This document shows, piece after piece, positions 1 to 9,186 of a stretch of DNA of 43,246 nt (position 1 is the stretch's first letter; every line of letters starts with the position of its first letter). The notes beneath the pieces are model-generated. The model saw only the letters and a program-made list of their open reading frames with translations, did no database searches and was not told where the DNA came from. The translations under genes and the position numbers were made by a program. The stretch comes from Phycisphaerales bacterium (GTDB taxonomy: Bacteria; Planctomycetota; Phycisphaerae; Phycisphaerales; UBA1924). Location: positions 1 through 43,246 of the forward strand of contig JADLCM010000063.1 of assembly GCA_020847175.1 (NCBI GenBank). Direction: 5' to 3'.

Positions 1-516
<516 letters not shown>

Positions 517-552
517 GCCGCGCCGGCGACCCTCATTCCGTGCATCCTTTCG

Positions 553-581
553 ACAGGCCCCGGTTTCTCCCCGGGGCCTGT
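553..581 (+). terminator. Terminator-like hairpin after atpD
   Basis: Perfect 11-bp inverted repeat (553-563 with 571-581) around a 7-nt loop, 36 nt after the atpD stop. Only two T residues follow the stem, so termination may be Rho-assisted. It marks the end of the ATP synthase operon. Confidence 0.6.
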
Positions 582-634
582 TGCTGCGCGGGCGGATTCT
601 CGCTCGTGCCCATGCAGGATTCCGGGCCGCGCGA

Positions 635-640
635 TACACT
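635..640 (+). promoter_or_regulatory. Candidate -10 element for the liv operon
   Basis: TACACT hexamer, the same sequence used immediately before several leaderless starts in this window. Here it would give a leader of about 90 nt that includes the Shine-Dalgarno of livJ. No clear -35 is visible. The 517-736 stretch holds otherwise only the atpD terminator. Confidence 0.4.
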
Positions 641-736
641 TCCACCCTTGCTCCGGCCCCGAGGGGGTCGGCCAGAGCCCGGGTCGGCCCGGGGCGCTGG
701 GTCTGTGCTTTGACTCGACTCCGAGGAGATGTCTCC

Positions 737-1918
737 ATGCGACCCATGTTGACCCGCCGCGCCGTGACCCGTTCTGCGCTCACCCTGCTTCTCGCCTCGG
801 CCACGGTGTTCTCGCTGGGCGCGTGCAAGGGCAAGGGCAAGGGCAAAGAGGACGCGACGGGCCCGATCAAGATCGGGCACTACGCCTCGATGACGGGCTC
901 GGAGGCGACCTTCGGCCGGTCCACCGACAACGGCATCAAGCTCGCGGTGGAGGAGCAGAACGCCAAGGGGGGCGTCAAGGGGCGCAAGATCTCACTCATC
1001 ACGTACGACAACCAGGGCAAGCCGGACGAGACCGTGACCGCCGTCACGCGCCTCATCGACAGCGACAAGGTCGTGGCCCTGCTGGGCGAGGTCGCATCGT
1101 CGCGCAGCCTCGCGGGGGGGCCGGTGGCCCAGCGCAAGGGCGTGCCCATGATCTCACCCTCGAGCACCAACCCCGATGTCACCGCGATCGGCGACATGAT
1201 CTTCCGCGTCTGCTTCATCGACGAGTTCCAGGGCAAGGCCGGGGCCAAGTTCATCCTGGAGGACCTGAAACTCAAGCGCGGCGCCACGCTCTACAACCGC
1301 GCCCAGGCCTACTCCTCCGGCCTCAACGGGTTCTTCGTCGATGCCTTCAAGGCGATGGGGGGCGAGATCGTCACGCAGCAGGCGTTCTCCGACGGCGACA
1401 ACGACTTCGGCGCCCAGCTCGCGGCGATCCGCGATGCCGGGGTCGATTTCATCTACGTCCCCGGCTACTACACCGAGGTCGTCAACATCGCCGGACAGGC
1501 CCGGCGCCTGGGCCTCACCATTCCCTTGATCGGGGGAGACGGCTGGGACAGCGCCGAACTCGCCAACGCCGGCGATGCACTGAACAACTGTTACTTCACC
1601 AACCATTACTCGCACGAGGACCAGCGCCCCGAGGTGCAGGCCTTCGTGAAGAAGTACCAGAGCACCTACGGCTCGGTGCCCGACGGCCTGGCGGCGCTGG
1701 GGTATGACGCGGCGATGCTGCTCTTCGACGCGATGGAGCGCGCGCCCTCGCTGGACGGCAAGGACCTCGCCGGCGCCATCGCCGCGACCAAGGGGTTCGC
1801 GGGCGTGACGGGCTCGATCACGATTGATGCGAACCGCAATGCCGCGAAGTCGATTGTGGTGCTCGAGGTCGTCAACGGCGCGCCGAAGTTCCGCGCCAAC
1901 GTGAATGTCGGCCCCTGA
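737..1918 (+). CDS. livJ: Branched-chain amino acid-type ABC transporter substrate-binding lipoprotein
   Basis: Periplasmic binding protein (about 393 aa) of a LivJ/LivK-type (HAAT) importer. The start at 737 is preferred because GAGGAG lies 8 nt upstream and the product begins with a lipoprotein signal: positive MRPMLTRR, a hydrophobic core, and lipobox LGAC with Cys30. It would therefore be tethered to a membrane. The mature part starts KIGHYASMTGSEATFGRS, the usual first strand and helix of type I periplasmic-binding folds, and continues with ISPSSTNPDVT and the FAGVTGSITIDANRN segment near the C terminus. It is the first gene of a five-gene set with both permeases and both ATPases. The substrate could be branched-chain amino acids, other amino acids, urea or amides; the sequence alone does not decide. 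Confidence 0.93.
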   Translation: MRPMLTRRAVTRSALTLLLASATVFSLGACKGKGKGKEDATGPIKIGHYASMTGSEATFGRSTDNGIKLAVEEQNAKGGVKGRKISLITYDNQGKPDETVTAVTRLIDSDKVVALLGEVASSRSLAGGPVAQRKGVPMISPSSTNPDVTAIGDMIFRVCFIDEFQGKAGAKFILEDLKLKRGATLYNRAQAYSSGLNGFFVDAFKAMGGEIVTQQAFSDGDNDFGAQLAAIRDAGVDFIYVPGYYTEVVNIAGQARRLGLTIPLIGGDGWDSAELANAGDALNNCYFTNHYSHEDQRPEVQAFVKKYQSTYGSVPDGLAALGYDAAMLLFDAMERAPSLDGKDLAGAIAATKGFAGVTGSITIDANRNAAKSIVVLEVVNGAPKFRANVNVGP

Positions 1919-1926
1919 CGGGCGCG

Positions 1927-1964
1927 AGGCCGGATCGTCCCCCGCGCGGGCCGGCTTCTTCTTT
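1927..1964 (+). terminator. Possible partial terminator between livJ and livH
   Basis: Imperfect 7-bp stem (1927-1933 with 1951-1957, one G-T pair) enclosing the smaller palindrome 1941-1950, followed by a T-rich run at 1956-1964. Such an attenuating structure after the binding-protein gene would lower permease and ATPase expression relative to livJ. Confidence 0.45.
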
Positions 1965-2007
1965 GAACTCCATCGCCTCGCCTGATCGCTGAACCCACCC
2001 CCGCACC

Positions 2008-2946
2008 ATGTCGTCGTTTCTACAAACACTCATTGACGGCGTGACGGTCGGGGGGCTCTACGCGCTCATCGCCCTCGGCTACACGATGGTGTACGGCATC
2101 CTGAAGTTCATCAACTTCGCGCACAGCGACATCTTCACGCTGGGCGCGTGGATGACGCTGACCATCGCGGGCTGGCTCGGGGTGCAGGCGGGGGGCGGGG
2201 CCACCGGGCCCGCCGCGTGGTATGTGGGCGTCGGCGTGCTCGTGCTCACGATGGTCTTCGTGGGGGTGGTCGGGTTCGTCATCGAGCGCCTGGCTTACCG
2301 CCCGCTGCGGCAGGCCCCCAAGCTCAACGTGCTCATCACGGCGATCGGGGTATCGCTCTTCCTGCAGAACTTCGGGCAATTGAAGTTCATCTTCGGCACC
2401 GACCCCGCGCCGACCCCCCTGCTGCTCCCGGGCGTGACGCTCTTCAGCGTCGGGGGCGTGTCGATCCAGCTCGTGGATGTGGCGGTCATCGGCACATCGC
2501 TTGTCCTGATGCTGGGGATGGAGGTGCTGATCTTCCGCACGCGGATGGGGTCGGCCATGCGGGCAGTCTCGTTCAGCACTCGAAACGCGAGCCTCATGGG
2601 CATCAACGTGGACAAGGTCATCAGTTTCACGTTCGTGATCGGCGCGATGCTCGCCGCCGCCGCCGGGTTCCTGTACACGCTCAAGTACCCCGGCCAGCTC
2701 AAGCAGACCGCCGACGGCATGTGGGTGATGCTGGGGCTCAAGGCCTTCGTGGCCGCGGTGGTCGGGGGCATCGGCAACGTGCGCGGGGCGGTGCTGGGCG
2801 GGCTCCTCATCGGCCTGATCGAGTACCTCAGCGTGGCGTACCTCAAGAGCGAGTATCGCGACGCCTACGTCTTCGCCATTCTCATCCTCGTGCTTCTCTT
2901 TCGCCCCGAGGGCATCCTCGGACGCGCGACGGTTGAAAAGGTCTGA
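2008..2946 (+). CDS. livH: ABC transporter permease, LivH family
   Basis: Inner-membrane permease of 312 aa, one of the two transmembrane subunits of the HAAT importer. It begins with the family pattern DGVTVGGLYALIALGYTMVY and GILKFINFAHSDIF. The EAA-like cytoplasmic loop reads TRMGSAMRAVSFSTRNASLMGIN, and the end reads FRPEGILGR. About eight hydrophobic segments are visible, and length is normal for LivH. No Shine-Dalgarno is evident before the ATG, and 89 nt separate it from livJ, where a possible attenuator lies. Assignment is secure at family level. Confidence 0.94.
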   Translation: MSSFLQTLIDGVTVGGLYALIALGYTMVYGILKFINFAHSDIFTLGAWMTLTIAGWLGVQAGGGATGPAAWYVGVGVLVLTMVFVGVVGFVIERLAYRPLRQAPKLNVLITAIGVSLFLQNFGQLKFIFGTDPAPTPLLLPGVTLFSVGGVSIQLVDVAVIGTSLVLMLGMEVLIFRTRMGSAMRAVSFSTRNASLMGINVDKVISFTFVIGAMLAAAAGFLYTLKYPGQLKQTADGMWVMLGLKAFVAAVVGGIGNVRGAVLGGLLIGLIEYLSVAYLKSEYRDAYVFAILILVLLFRPEGILGRATVEKV

Positions 2947-2984
2947 ATCCTGGAGTGTGACGGTTTCACCCAGAAAGGCCCCGC

Positions 2985-4157
2985 GTGAGCAGTCAGCCGG
3001 TGAGTGTGAAGGGGTCGGGGGGCGCGGGGGGCGCGCCCCTGCGCATGCTCTGGCCCTTCGCCCTCGCCCTGGCAGTGGCGGCGTTCATGCATTTCGTGGT
3101 CGGCCCGAACTTCAACGGCACCGTGGTGCAGGTGCTGCTCTTCGCGGGCATCAACATCACGCTCGCGGTTTCGCTCACGATGGTCAACGGCTTCACCGGG
3201 CAGTTCTCCATCGGGCACGCGGGGTTCATGGCGGTGGGCGGCTACGTGGCGGGCGGGCTGGTGTATTACCTCTCGGCGCGGTTCTTCGACTCGCCCCAGA
3301 TCGCCTTCCACGGCGGGATTCTCTCGGCGGGGGCCGACTACAGGCCCGACCCCGACCATCCCCTTCCCCTGCTCTCCAGGGGCGACCTCATCATGATCGG
3401 CTCCTGCCTCGCGGGAGGGCTCGTCGCGGCCGGCGCCGGGTACGTCGTGGGCCTGCCGACGCTGCGCCTGCGGGGCGACTACCTCGCGATCGTCACGCTC
3501 GGGTTCGGCGAGATCGTGCGGGTGATCTTCCAGGGAACCGGGCCGCAGGTGCTCTTCACCAAGGCGCAGGAGATGCGTGACACGCCCCTGCACCAGCTCG
3601 CCTGGAAGCTCGGCGGGGCCCAGGGCTTCAACTTCATCCCGATCTACGCGACGCTCTTCTGGGTCTTCCTGCTCGCCTCGATCACCGTCGCCGCGGCGCT
3701 GCGGCTCAAGTACTCCTCGCCGGGGCGGGCGATGATCTCGATCCGCGAGGATGAAGTGGCGGCCCAGGCCATGGGCGTGAATGTGACGCGCTACAAGGTC
3801 CGGGCCTTCGTGCTGGCGAGTTTCTTCGCCGGGCTCGCCGGGGCCTTGGCCGCCCTGAGCATCGGTCAGATGAACGCCAGCGCCTACGGGTTCATCAAGT
3901 CCTTCGACTTCATCATCATGATCGTGCTGGGGGGGATGGGGTCGATCTCGGGGGCGGTGCTGGCCGCGACGGTGCTCACGATTCTTCCCGAGGCGCTCCG
4001 CCAGTTCGACAGTTACCGGATGATCGCCTACGCCCTCCTGCTCATCATCATCATGATCCTGCGCCCGCAGGGGCTCTTCGGCATCCGCGAGGTGTGGGAA
4101 CTGGGCCCGGTCCGGCGCCTGCTCGCCCGGGCGGGGCGGGGCGGGAGCGCCGCATGA
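2985..4157 (+). CDS. livM: ABC transporter permease, LivM family
   Basis: Second inner-membrane permease (390 aa), partner of LivH. The GTG start at 2985 has AGAAAGG 6 nt upstream. Family patterns include AVSLTMVNGFTGQFSIGHAG near the N terminus, LRLRGDYLAIVTLGFGEIVR, the coupling loop SPGRAMISIREDEVAAQAMG, and MIVLGGMGSISGAVLAA near the end. A stretch of about 40 residues between early membrane segments (around SARFFDSPQIAFHGG to RGDLIMI) is longer than in textbook LivM proteins. The stop overlaps the livG start as ATGA, so translation is probably coupled. Confidence 0.94.
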   Translation: MSSQPVSVKGSGGAGGAPLRMLWPFALALAVAAFMHFVVGPNFNGTVVQVLLFAGINITLAVSLTMVNGFTGQFSIGHAGFMAVGGYVAGGLVYYLSARFFDSPQIAFHGGILSAGADYRPDPDHPLPLLSRGDLIMIGSCLAGGLVAAGAGYVVGLPTLRLRGDYLAIVTLGFGEIVRVIFQGTGPQVLFTKAQEMRDTPLHQLAWKLGGAQGFNFIPIYATLFWVFLLASITVAAALRLKYSSPGRAMISIREDEVAAQAMGVNVTRYKVRAFVLASFFAGLAGALAALSIGQMNASAYGFIKSFDFIIMIVLGGMGSISGAVLAATVLTILPEALRQFDSYRMIAYALLLIIIMILRPQGLFGIREVWELGPVRRLLARAGRGGSAA

Positions 4158-4936
4158 GCCTCCTCTCCATCACCGACCTGTCAATCTCATTCGGCGGCCT
4201 CAAGGCCGTGAGCGGCTTCAATCTCGAACTGGCGCAGGGCCGGCTCCAGGGGCTCATCGGCCCCAACGGGGCCGGCAAGACCACCTGCTTCAACCTGCTC
4301 ACCGGGGTCTACGCCCCCACGAGCGGCACGATCCGCCTGGCGGGCCGGACGCTCAACGGGCTGCGCCCGCACCAGATCGCCGCCGCCGGGCTCGCCCGCA
4401 CCTTCCAGAACATCCGGCTCTTCCCCGAACTCACGGTGCTCGACAACGTCCGCATCGGGTGTCACCTGCGGACACGCAGCACCATGGCCGGGGCGCTCCT
4501 CCGCTCGCCGTTTCACGTGCGTGAAGAACGCGCGATGGTGGAGCGCTGCCGGGGCCTGCTGGAGGTGCTCAACCTCGCGGACCGGGCGGATGAGCAGGCC
4601 CGCAACCTGCCCTACGGAGATCAACGCCGCCTGGAGATCGCGCGGGCGCTCGCCACCCAGCCCAAGGTGCTGCTGCTCGACGAGCCCGCGGCGGGCATGA
4701 ACACGCAGGAAAAGAAGGAACTCCGCGGCCTCATCCGCCAGATTCTCCGCGACTTCGGCCTCACGATCCTGCTCATCGAACACGACATGGGCCTCGTCAT
4801 GGACATCTGCGAGTTCATCACCGTGCTCGATCACGGCGTCACCATCTCCGCCGGCACGCCCGCCCACGTGCAGAATGACCCCAAGGTCGTCGAGGCCTAC
4901 CTCGGCGCGCCCGCCGGGGCGGAGGAGGTCGCATGA
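4154..4936 (+). CDS. livG: ABC transporter ATP-binding protein, LivG family
   Basis: Cytoplasmic ATPase (260 aa) that powers the LivHM importer. Walker A is GPNGAGKT, the signature is LPYGDQRRLEIARAL (LPYGDQ is characteristic of LivG), Walker B is VLLLDEPAAGMN, and the H-loop is LIEHDMGLVM. The ARTFQNIRLFPELTVLDNV block is also LivG-typical. The ATG at 4154 overlaps the livM stop, so I prefer it to upstream in-frame starts lying inside livM. Confidence 0.95.
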   Translation: MSLLSITDLSISFGGLKAVSGFNLELAQGRLQGLIGPNGAGKTTCFNLLTGVYAPTSGTIRLAGRTLNGLRPHQIAAAGLARTFQNIRLFPELTVLDNVRIGCHLRTRSTMAGALLRSPFHVREERAMVERCRGLLEVLNLADRADEQARNLPYGDQRRLEIARALATQPKVLLLDEPAAGMNTQEKKELRGLIRQILRDFGLTILLIEHDMGLVMDICEFITVLDHGVTISAGTPAHVQNDPKVVEAYLGAPAGAEEVA

Positions 4937-5643
4937 GCCTTCTCGTCATCGACAACCTCCAGGTCAACTACGGCGCGATCAAGGCCCTGCGCGGCATCAG
5001 CCTCAAGGTCGAGCCCGGCCAGATCGTCACCCTCATCGGCAGCAACGGCGCGGGCAAGAGCACCACCCTCCGCGCCATCAGCGGGCTGGTGAAGCCCGCC
5101 TCCGGGTCCATCCTCTTCGAGGGCAAGCCCATCGGCGGCGCGGCCCCCCACAAGATCGTCCGCCTCGGCATTTCGCAGGCCCCGGAGGGGCGCGGCATCT
5201 TCGCCAACCTCACCGTCGCCGAGAACCTCGCCCTCGGCGCCTTCCAGCGCCGCGACGCGGGCGTCGAGGCCGACCGCGAGAAGGCCCTCGGCCTCTTTCC
5301 CCGGCTCCGTGAACGCTTCCAGCAGAACGCGGGCACACTTTCAGGAGGCGAGCAGCAGATGCTCGCGATCGCCCGGGCGCTCATGGCCCGCCCGCGGCTG
5401 CTCCTGCTCGATGAACCCTCGCTCGGCCTCGCCCCGCAGGTCACGCAGACGATCTTCCGCATCATCCGCGACATCAACGCCTCGGGCACGACCATCCTGC
5501 TCGTCGAACAGAACGCCAACATGGCCCTCGATGTGGCCCATCATGCGTACGTGCTTGAAGTGGGTGAGATCGTGCTCTCCGACGCGGCGGCAAAACTGGC
5601 GCAGAGCGACGAGGTACGCAAGCACTACCTCGGCGTCGGCTGA
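4933..5643 (+). CDS. livF: ABC transporter ATP-binding protein, LivF family
   Basis: Second ATPase (236 aa) of the importer, which pairs with LivG. Walker A is GSNGAGKST, followed by the Q-loop region GISQAPEGRGIFANLTVAEN. The signature is LSGGEQQMLAIARAL, Walker B LLLLDEPSLGLAP and the H-loop LLVEQNANMAL, all usual for LivF. It overlaps livG by ATGA and is the last gene of the operon. A 7-bp inverted repeat begins at its stop codon, and the convergent Eis-like gene ends 50 bp further on. Confidence 0.95.
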   Translation: MSLLVIDNLQVNYGAIKALRGISLKVEPGQIVTLIGSNGAGKSTTLRAISGLVKPASGSILFEGKPIGGAAPHKIVRLGISQAPEGRGIFANLTVAENLALGAFQRRDAGVEADREKALGLFPRLRERFQQNAGTLSGGEQQMLAIARALMARPRLLLLDEPSLGLAPQVTQTIFRIIRDINASGTTILLVEQNANMALDVAHHAYVLEVGEIVLSDAAAKLAQSDEVRKHYLGVG

Positions 5644-5663
5644 GGCCCGCCGCCCCCGGGCCT
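5643..5663. terminator. Weak hairpin between convergent livF and Eis-like gene
   Basis: 7-bp inverted repeat 5643-5649 with 5657-5663, no T tract. It could end either converging transcript. Confidence 0.3.
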
Positions 5664-5692
5664 GCGCTCGCCGGGCGCGCGTGCTCGCACAC

Positions 5693-6901
5693 TCAATAGA
5701 AGTCGGGCGTCTGGGGCAGAGGCCCCGCGAAGATCGACTCCAGCGCTTCCAGCGCCGCGGCGTCCCCATCCAGCCATCCCATGTCCGCCAGTCGCCCGGC
5801 GGGGAGCAAGCCCGAGTACAGGGGCCCGAGCGCCCGCGCCGGGAGCCGGGCCGCCCCGGACAGCCCCTCGGGCATCGCGTCGAGCGGCCCGGCGCGTTCG
5901 GCGCTGGCGCGCCCGTCGGCGACGCGCAGCCGCCACGCGCCCGTGTTGGCCGCAAGAACCGGGTCATCGATACCGAGCGTCACCTCGGCGCGCACCGCGC
6001 GCGGGTAGCCGCGTTCTTCAAGGGCCCGGCGCACGTCTACCACCCGCGCCATGCTGTATTCGCTGAACTTGAGCGTGAACCTGCGTTCATCGAGCATCGG
6101 CAGCAGCGGGTGATCGGGCCCGCCCCAGAAGACGCCCGAGGGGATGATCGAGGTATACCCCTTGAGAAACGCGCTGAGTCTTCGCCACCCCCGCGCGGAG
6201 GCCGCGGCCATGTCGCCGATCTTCAGTTCGTGCCCCGGAGGAGACTCCTGGCGCAGGTGCGAGCAGTAGAGGTAGGCTTCGATGCCGGCGCGCTCGTCAG
6301 GAAAGACAAACGCCCGCACGGGCTGCGTCTGGCCGCGCGGTTCGAGAATGCGCTGCCAGATGTAGTCGCCCCGGTCGAGGTGCCCGGTGCGGCCGGAGGC
6401 GAACCGGCGCGCCAGCGCCTTGATCGCGGGGCCGTCCTCGGGCGTCGCGGGCCGGGCCCCGGGCTCCTCCCGCCCGTCGAGTGCCGCGAGCGGCAGGTTG
6501 ACCTCGAAGCGGGCGTGGGCCTGCTCGTACCCGACCGACCTATACAGGCGGTGCAGCGCGGAGTAAAGCCCCGAGAGCGCCGCCCCGGATGACGCCATCT
6601 CCGCCAGCGCGTGCTTCATCAGCGCCCGCGCCACGCCCCGCCCGCGGCACTCGGCGGCAACAGCGACGCCGGCCACGCCGGTGAGCGGCACGCTGCGCCC
6701 GCCGTAGAACGCCCCCATCGGGATGAGGGTGATCGTGGCCAGCGTGCGCCCGGCGCGCGACAGCCGCCTCACACCTTCGCAGTTGCGCTTGGCGAGCCAG
6801 TCCGCCGCGAGGGCGGGCGACATGCCGAAGGCGTCAGACAGCATGCCCGCGACCTCGGGCACATGGGCCTCGGTCAGGGGGTCGTAGGTGTCGGTGAGCA
6901 T
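5693..6901 (-). CDS. Eis-like GNAT N-acetyltransferase
   Basis: Cytoplasmic acetyl-CoA-dependent N-acetyltransferase of the Eis family (two GNAT folds plus a C-terminal SCP2-like domain). Starting at the ATG at 6901 gives 402 aa, the same length as I recall for mycobacterial Eis. The acetyl-CoA loop AAECRGRGVARALMKHAL lies at residues 82-99, and LYRSVGYEQ provides the tyrosine-containing segment used as general acid. The protein ends in PDFY, matching the Eis habit of an aromatic C terminus near the active site. Upstream in-frame starts add a low-complexity Arg/Gly stretch, so I reject them, although no Shine-Dalgarno is visible. Eis relatives acetylate aminoglycosides and other amines; the substrate here is unknown. 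Confidence 0.85.
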   Translation of the reverse strand: MLTDTYDPLTEAHVPEVAGMLSDAFGMSPALAADWLAKRNCEGVRRLSRAGRTLATITLIPMGAFYGGRSVPLTGVAGVAVAAECRGRGVARALMKHALAEMASSGAALSGLYSALHRLYRSVGYEQAHARFEVNLPLAALDGREEPGARPATPEDGPAIKALARRFASGRTGHLDRGDYIWQRILEPRGQTQPVRAFVFPDERAGIEAYLYCSHLRQESPPGHELKIGDMAAASARGWRRLSAFLKGYTSIIPSGVFWGGPDHPLLPMLDERRFTLKFSEYSMARVVDVRRALEERGYPRAVRAEVTLGIDDPVLAANTGAWRLRVADGRASAERAGPLDAMPEGLSGAARLPARALGPLYSGLLPAGRLADMGWLDGDAAALEALESIFAGPLPQTPDFY

Positions 6902-7063
6902 GAGGGATTCTTGCCCCGGTATGGCGCGTTCGCGGGGGCGGCCGCGCGGCGCGTGGTGCCGCGCCCCGCCCGTGCGAAACAGCGGGCACACAGGCCGGTG
7001 GGGCGGCCCGGCCCGGTCGCTGCGCCTTTCGGGGCGGAACGGAGCGCCGGGCCTTGCATCGGG

Positions 7064-7069
7064 TACGCT
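7064..7069 (+). promoter_or_regulatory. -10-like hexamer giving a leaderless start for the OppA-like gene
   Basis: TACGCT followed by 6 nt and then ATG at 7076, with no Shine-Dalgarno between. Transcription would begin at or next to the start codon. Confidence 0.5.
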
Positions 7070-7075
7070 GTCGGA

Positions 7076-9052
7076 ATGGGAAAGCTGGCAGTTCCGCTGA
7101 TCGTGCTCGTGCTGGCCATCGGCGTGCTCTTCGCGATGGACCGCCCCACGCCCCCCGCCGACTTCCGGTTCATCAACCGGGGTGATGTCAAGACCATCGA
7201 TCCGCAGCGCCTCTCGTGGATGCAGGATATCCGCATCAGCAACATGCTCTTCGAGGGATTGGTGGTCAACGACGTCTTCACGCAGGGCTACGACATTGCC
7301 CCGGGCGTCGCCGAGCGCTGGGAGGTCGAGACCTTCGAGGAACAGGTCGGCGGCGAAACACTACTGCGCGAGCGCTACCGCTTTCACCTGAGGCCGGACG
7401 CGACGTGGAGCAACGGCGAGCCCGTCACCAGCCAGGACTTTGTCTTCGCGTGGCGCCGCGCGGTGCTCCCTGACACCGCGGCGGACTACGCGGGTTTCTT
7501 CCTGCTCATCCGGGGCGTGCAGGAGTTCAGCGCGTGGCGGGTGCAGCAGACGGGCGCCTTCGCCGAGCGCGTGCGCGGGCTCGACGAAGCAGGCGTAGCC
7601 GAGGCGGCCCGCGCACTCTGGGCCGAGACCGAACGGCGCTTCACCGAGATGGTCGCCGTGCGGGCGGTTGATTCTCGCACGCTGGAGGTTGAGCTGAACG
7701 AACCCACCCCGTACTTCCTCGACCTGTGCGCCTTCGCCACCTTCTGCCCCGTCTACCCCCCCCTGGTGCGCCAGTACGACGTGCTGGACCTCAAGTCGGG
7801 GCGCATCAGCGCCCGCGCGGGGTGGACGAAGCCCGACATGCTGGTGAACAACGGCCCCTTCCGGCTCATCCGCTGGCGCTACAAGCGCGACATGTACTTC
7901 GAGAAGAACCCGCGCTACTGGAACGCCGGGGCCATCGCGGTGGACGGCGTGCTGGTGCCCTCGGTGGACGAGCCCAACGCCCAGGCGCTCGCCTTCGGCG
8001 CGGGCGAGGTGGACTGGGTGAGTGACTGCACCGTGCCGTACCGGGTGGAGATGCTCGAACAGAAGCGCCAGTTCTACCGCGAGCACCAGGCCGAGTACGA
8101 CCGGCTGGCGGCGCTCGGGCTCGACCAGTTCGAGATTGACCGGCATCTCCCCCCGGACCCGCGCAAGAACGTCCACGCCGTGCCCGCCTTCGGCACGTAC
8201 TGGTACAACTTCAACTGCCTGCCGCGCCTGCCCGACGGGCGCGAGAACCCCTTCCACGATGCGCGGGTGCGCCGGGCCTTCGCGATGATGGTGGACAAGC
8301 GGGCGATCTGCGACACCGTGCAGCGGATCGGCAACCCGGTGCGCCGGACCATGATCCCGCCGGACTCCATCGCGGGGTATACCTCACCCCGGGGGCTGGA
8401 CTGCATCTCGGACGCCCAGACGCCCGAGGCACGCGAGGCGATGATCGCGCAGGCCCGCGCGCTCCTCGCCGAAGCGGGCTACCCGGACCTCTCGCGCTTC
8501 CCGACGGTCGAGATTCTCTTCAACAAGGACGGCGGGCATGACCTGACCGCGCAGTCGGTGGCCCGCGACTGGGAGCAGAACCTCGGCGTCAAGGTGCGCC
8601 TGGCGCAGAAGGACGTGGCCGTCTTCGCCGATGACCTCAAGAAGGCCAACTACATGGTGAGCCGCGCCGGGTGGTACGGCGATTACGGCGACCCCACCAC
8701 GTTCCTCGACCTCAGCCGCACCGGGGACGGCAACAACGACCGCAAGTATTCCAACCCCGCCTACGACGATCTGCTGGCGAAGGCCAAGCGCGAGCGCGAC
8801 CCCGCGAAGCGGATGAGCATCCTGAGCGAGGCCGAGCGGATCATCATGGAAGAAGACCTCCCCCTCGTCCCGCTCTACGGCTACGTCAACGTCTATCTCA
8901 TGGACGTGGACCGCGTGAGCGGCGTCAACCCCCACCCCCGCAGCGACCAGAAGATGTACCTGATCGACGTGCTGGGTGACGGCAAGGGTGAGGACCGGCC
9001 CCGTGTGATGCGCCGGCGCATCGAAGACCCGCCGTTCGCGCCCGCCCGGTAG
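7076..9052 (+). CDS. Extracellular solute-binding protein family 5 (OppA-like)
   Basis: Peptide/oligopeptide ABC transporter binding protein, 658 aa, larger than most OppA proteins (about 540). The N terminus MGKLAVPLIVLVLAIGVLFAM is an uncleaved anchor or signal peptide with no lipobox Cys. The mature protein has family-5 patterns: KTIDPQRLSWMQDIRISNML, LFEGLVVND, RPDATWSNGEPVTSQDFVFAWRR, VNNGPFRLIRWRYKRDMYFEKN and the C-terminal YGDYGDPTTFLDL. A 50-residue helical insert around EFSAWRVQQTGAF to ETERRF is present, and such inserts occur in this family. The ATG at 7076 is chosen because earlier in-frame codons are low-complexity and because TACGCT sits 6 nt before it. No permease or ATPase is adjacent, so it is an orphan binding protein that must partner with a transporter elsewhere or have another role. 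Confidence 0.88.
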   Translation: MGKLAVPLIVLVLAIGVLFAMDRPTPPADFRFINRGDVKTIDPQRLSWMQDIRISNMLFEGLVVNDVFTQGYDIAPGVAERWEVETFEEQVGGETLLRERYRFHLRPDATWSNGEPVTSQDFVFAWRRAVLPDTAADYAGFFLLIRGVQEFSAWRVQQTGAFAERVRGLDEAGVAEAARALWAETERRFTEMVAVRAVDSRTLEVELNEPTPYFLDLCAFATFCPVYPPLVRQYDVLDLKSGRISARAGWTKPDMLVNNGPFRLIRWRYKRDMYFEKNPRYWNAGAIAVDGVLVPSVDEPNAQALAFGAGEVDWVSDCTVPYRVEMLEQKRQFYREHQAEYDRLAALGLDQFEIDRHLPPDPRKNVHAVPAFGTYWYNFNCLPRLPDGRENPFHDARVRRAFAMMVDKRAICDTVQRIGNPVRRTMIPPDSIAGYTSPRGLDCISDAQTPEAREAMIAQARALLAEAGYPDLSRFPTVEILFNKDGGHDLTAQSVARDWEQNLGVKVRLAQKDVAVFADDLKKANYMVSRAGWYGDYGDPTTFLDLSRTGDGNNDRKYSNPAYDDLLAKAKRERDPAKRMSILSEAERIIMEEDLPLVPLYGYVNVYLMDVDRVSGVNPHPRSDQKMYLIDVLGDGKGEDRPRVMRRRIEDPPFAPAR

Positions 9053-9186
9053 CCGCGGACCCTGCCGTGTGTCTGCGGCGGCCCCGGGGCGCCGCGGGCG
9101 GAGCGCGCGCCGGAGGGGCCGCGGATGACCCCTTCTCCCTACCATCTGCCCCTCGGCGCACCCGGCGCGCGAGTCGGAGTTGCGAT

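Noticed and set aside
5309..6592. Plus-strand open frame overlapping livF and the Eis-like gene
   Set aside because: Translation is Arg/Pro/Ser-rich without motifs and overlaps two recognised genes.
9053..9186. T-box leader before glycyl-tRNA synthetase
   Set aside because: The 134-nt gap lacks the T-box sequence and any terminator/antiterminator structure.
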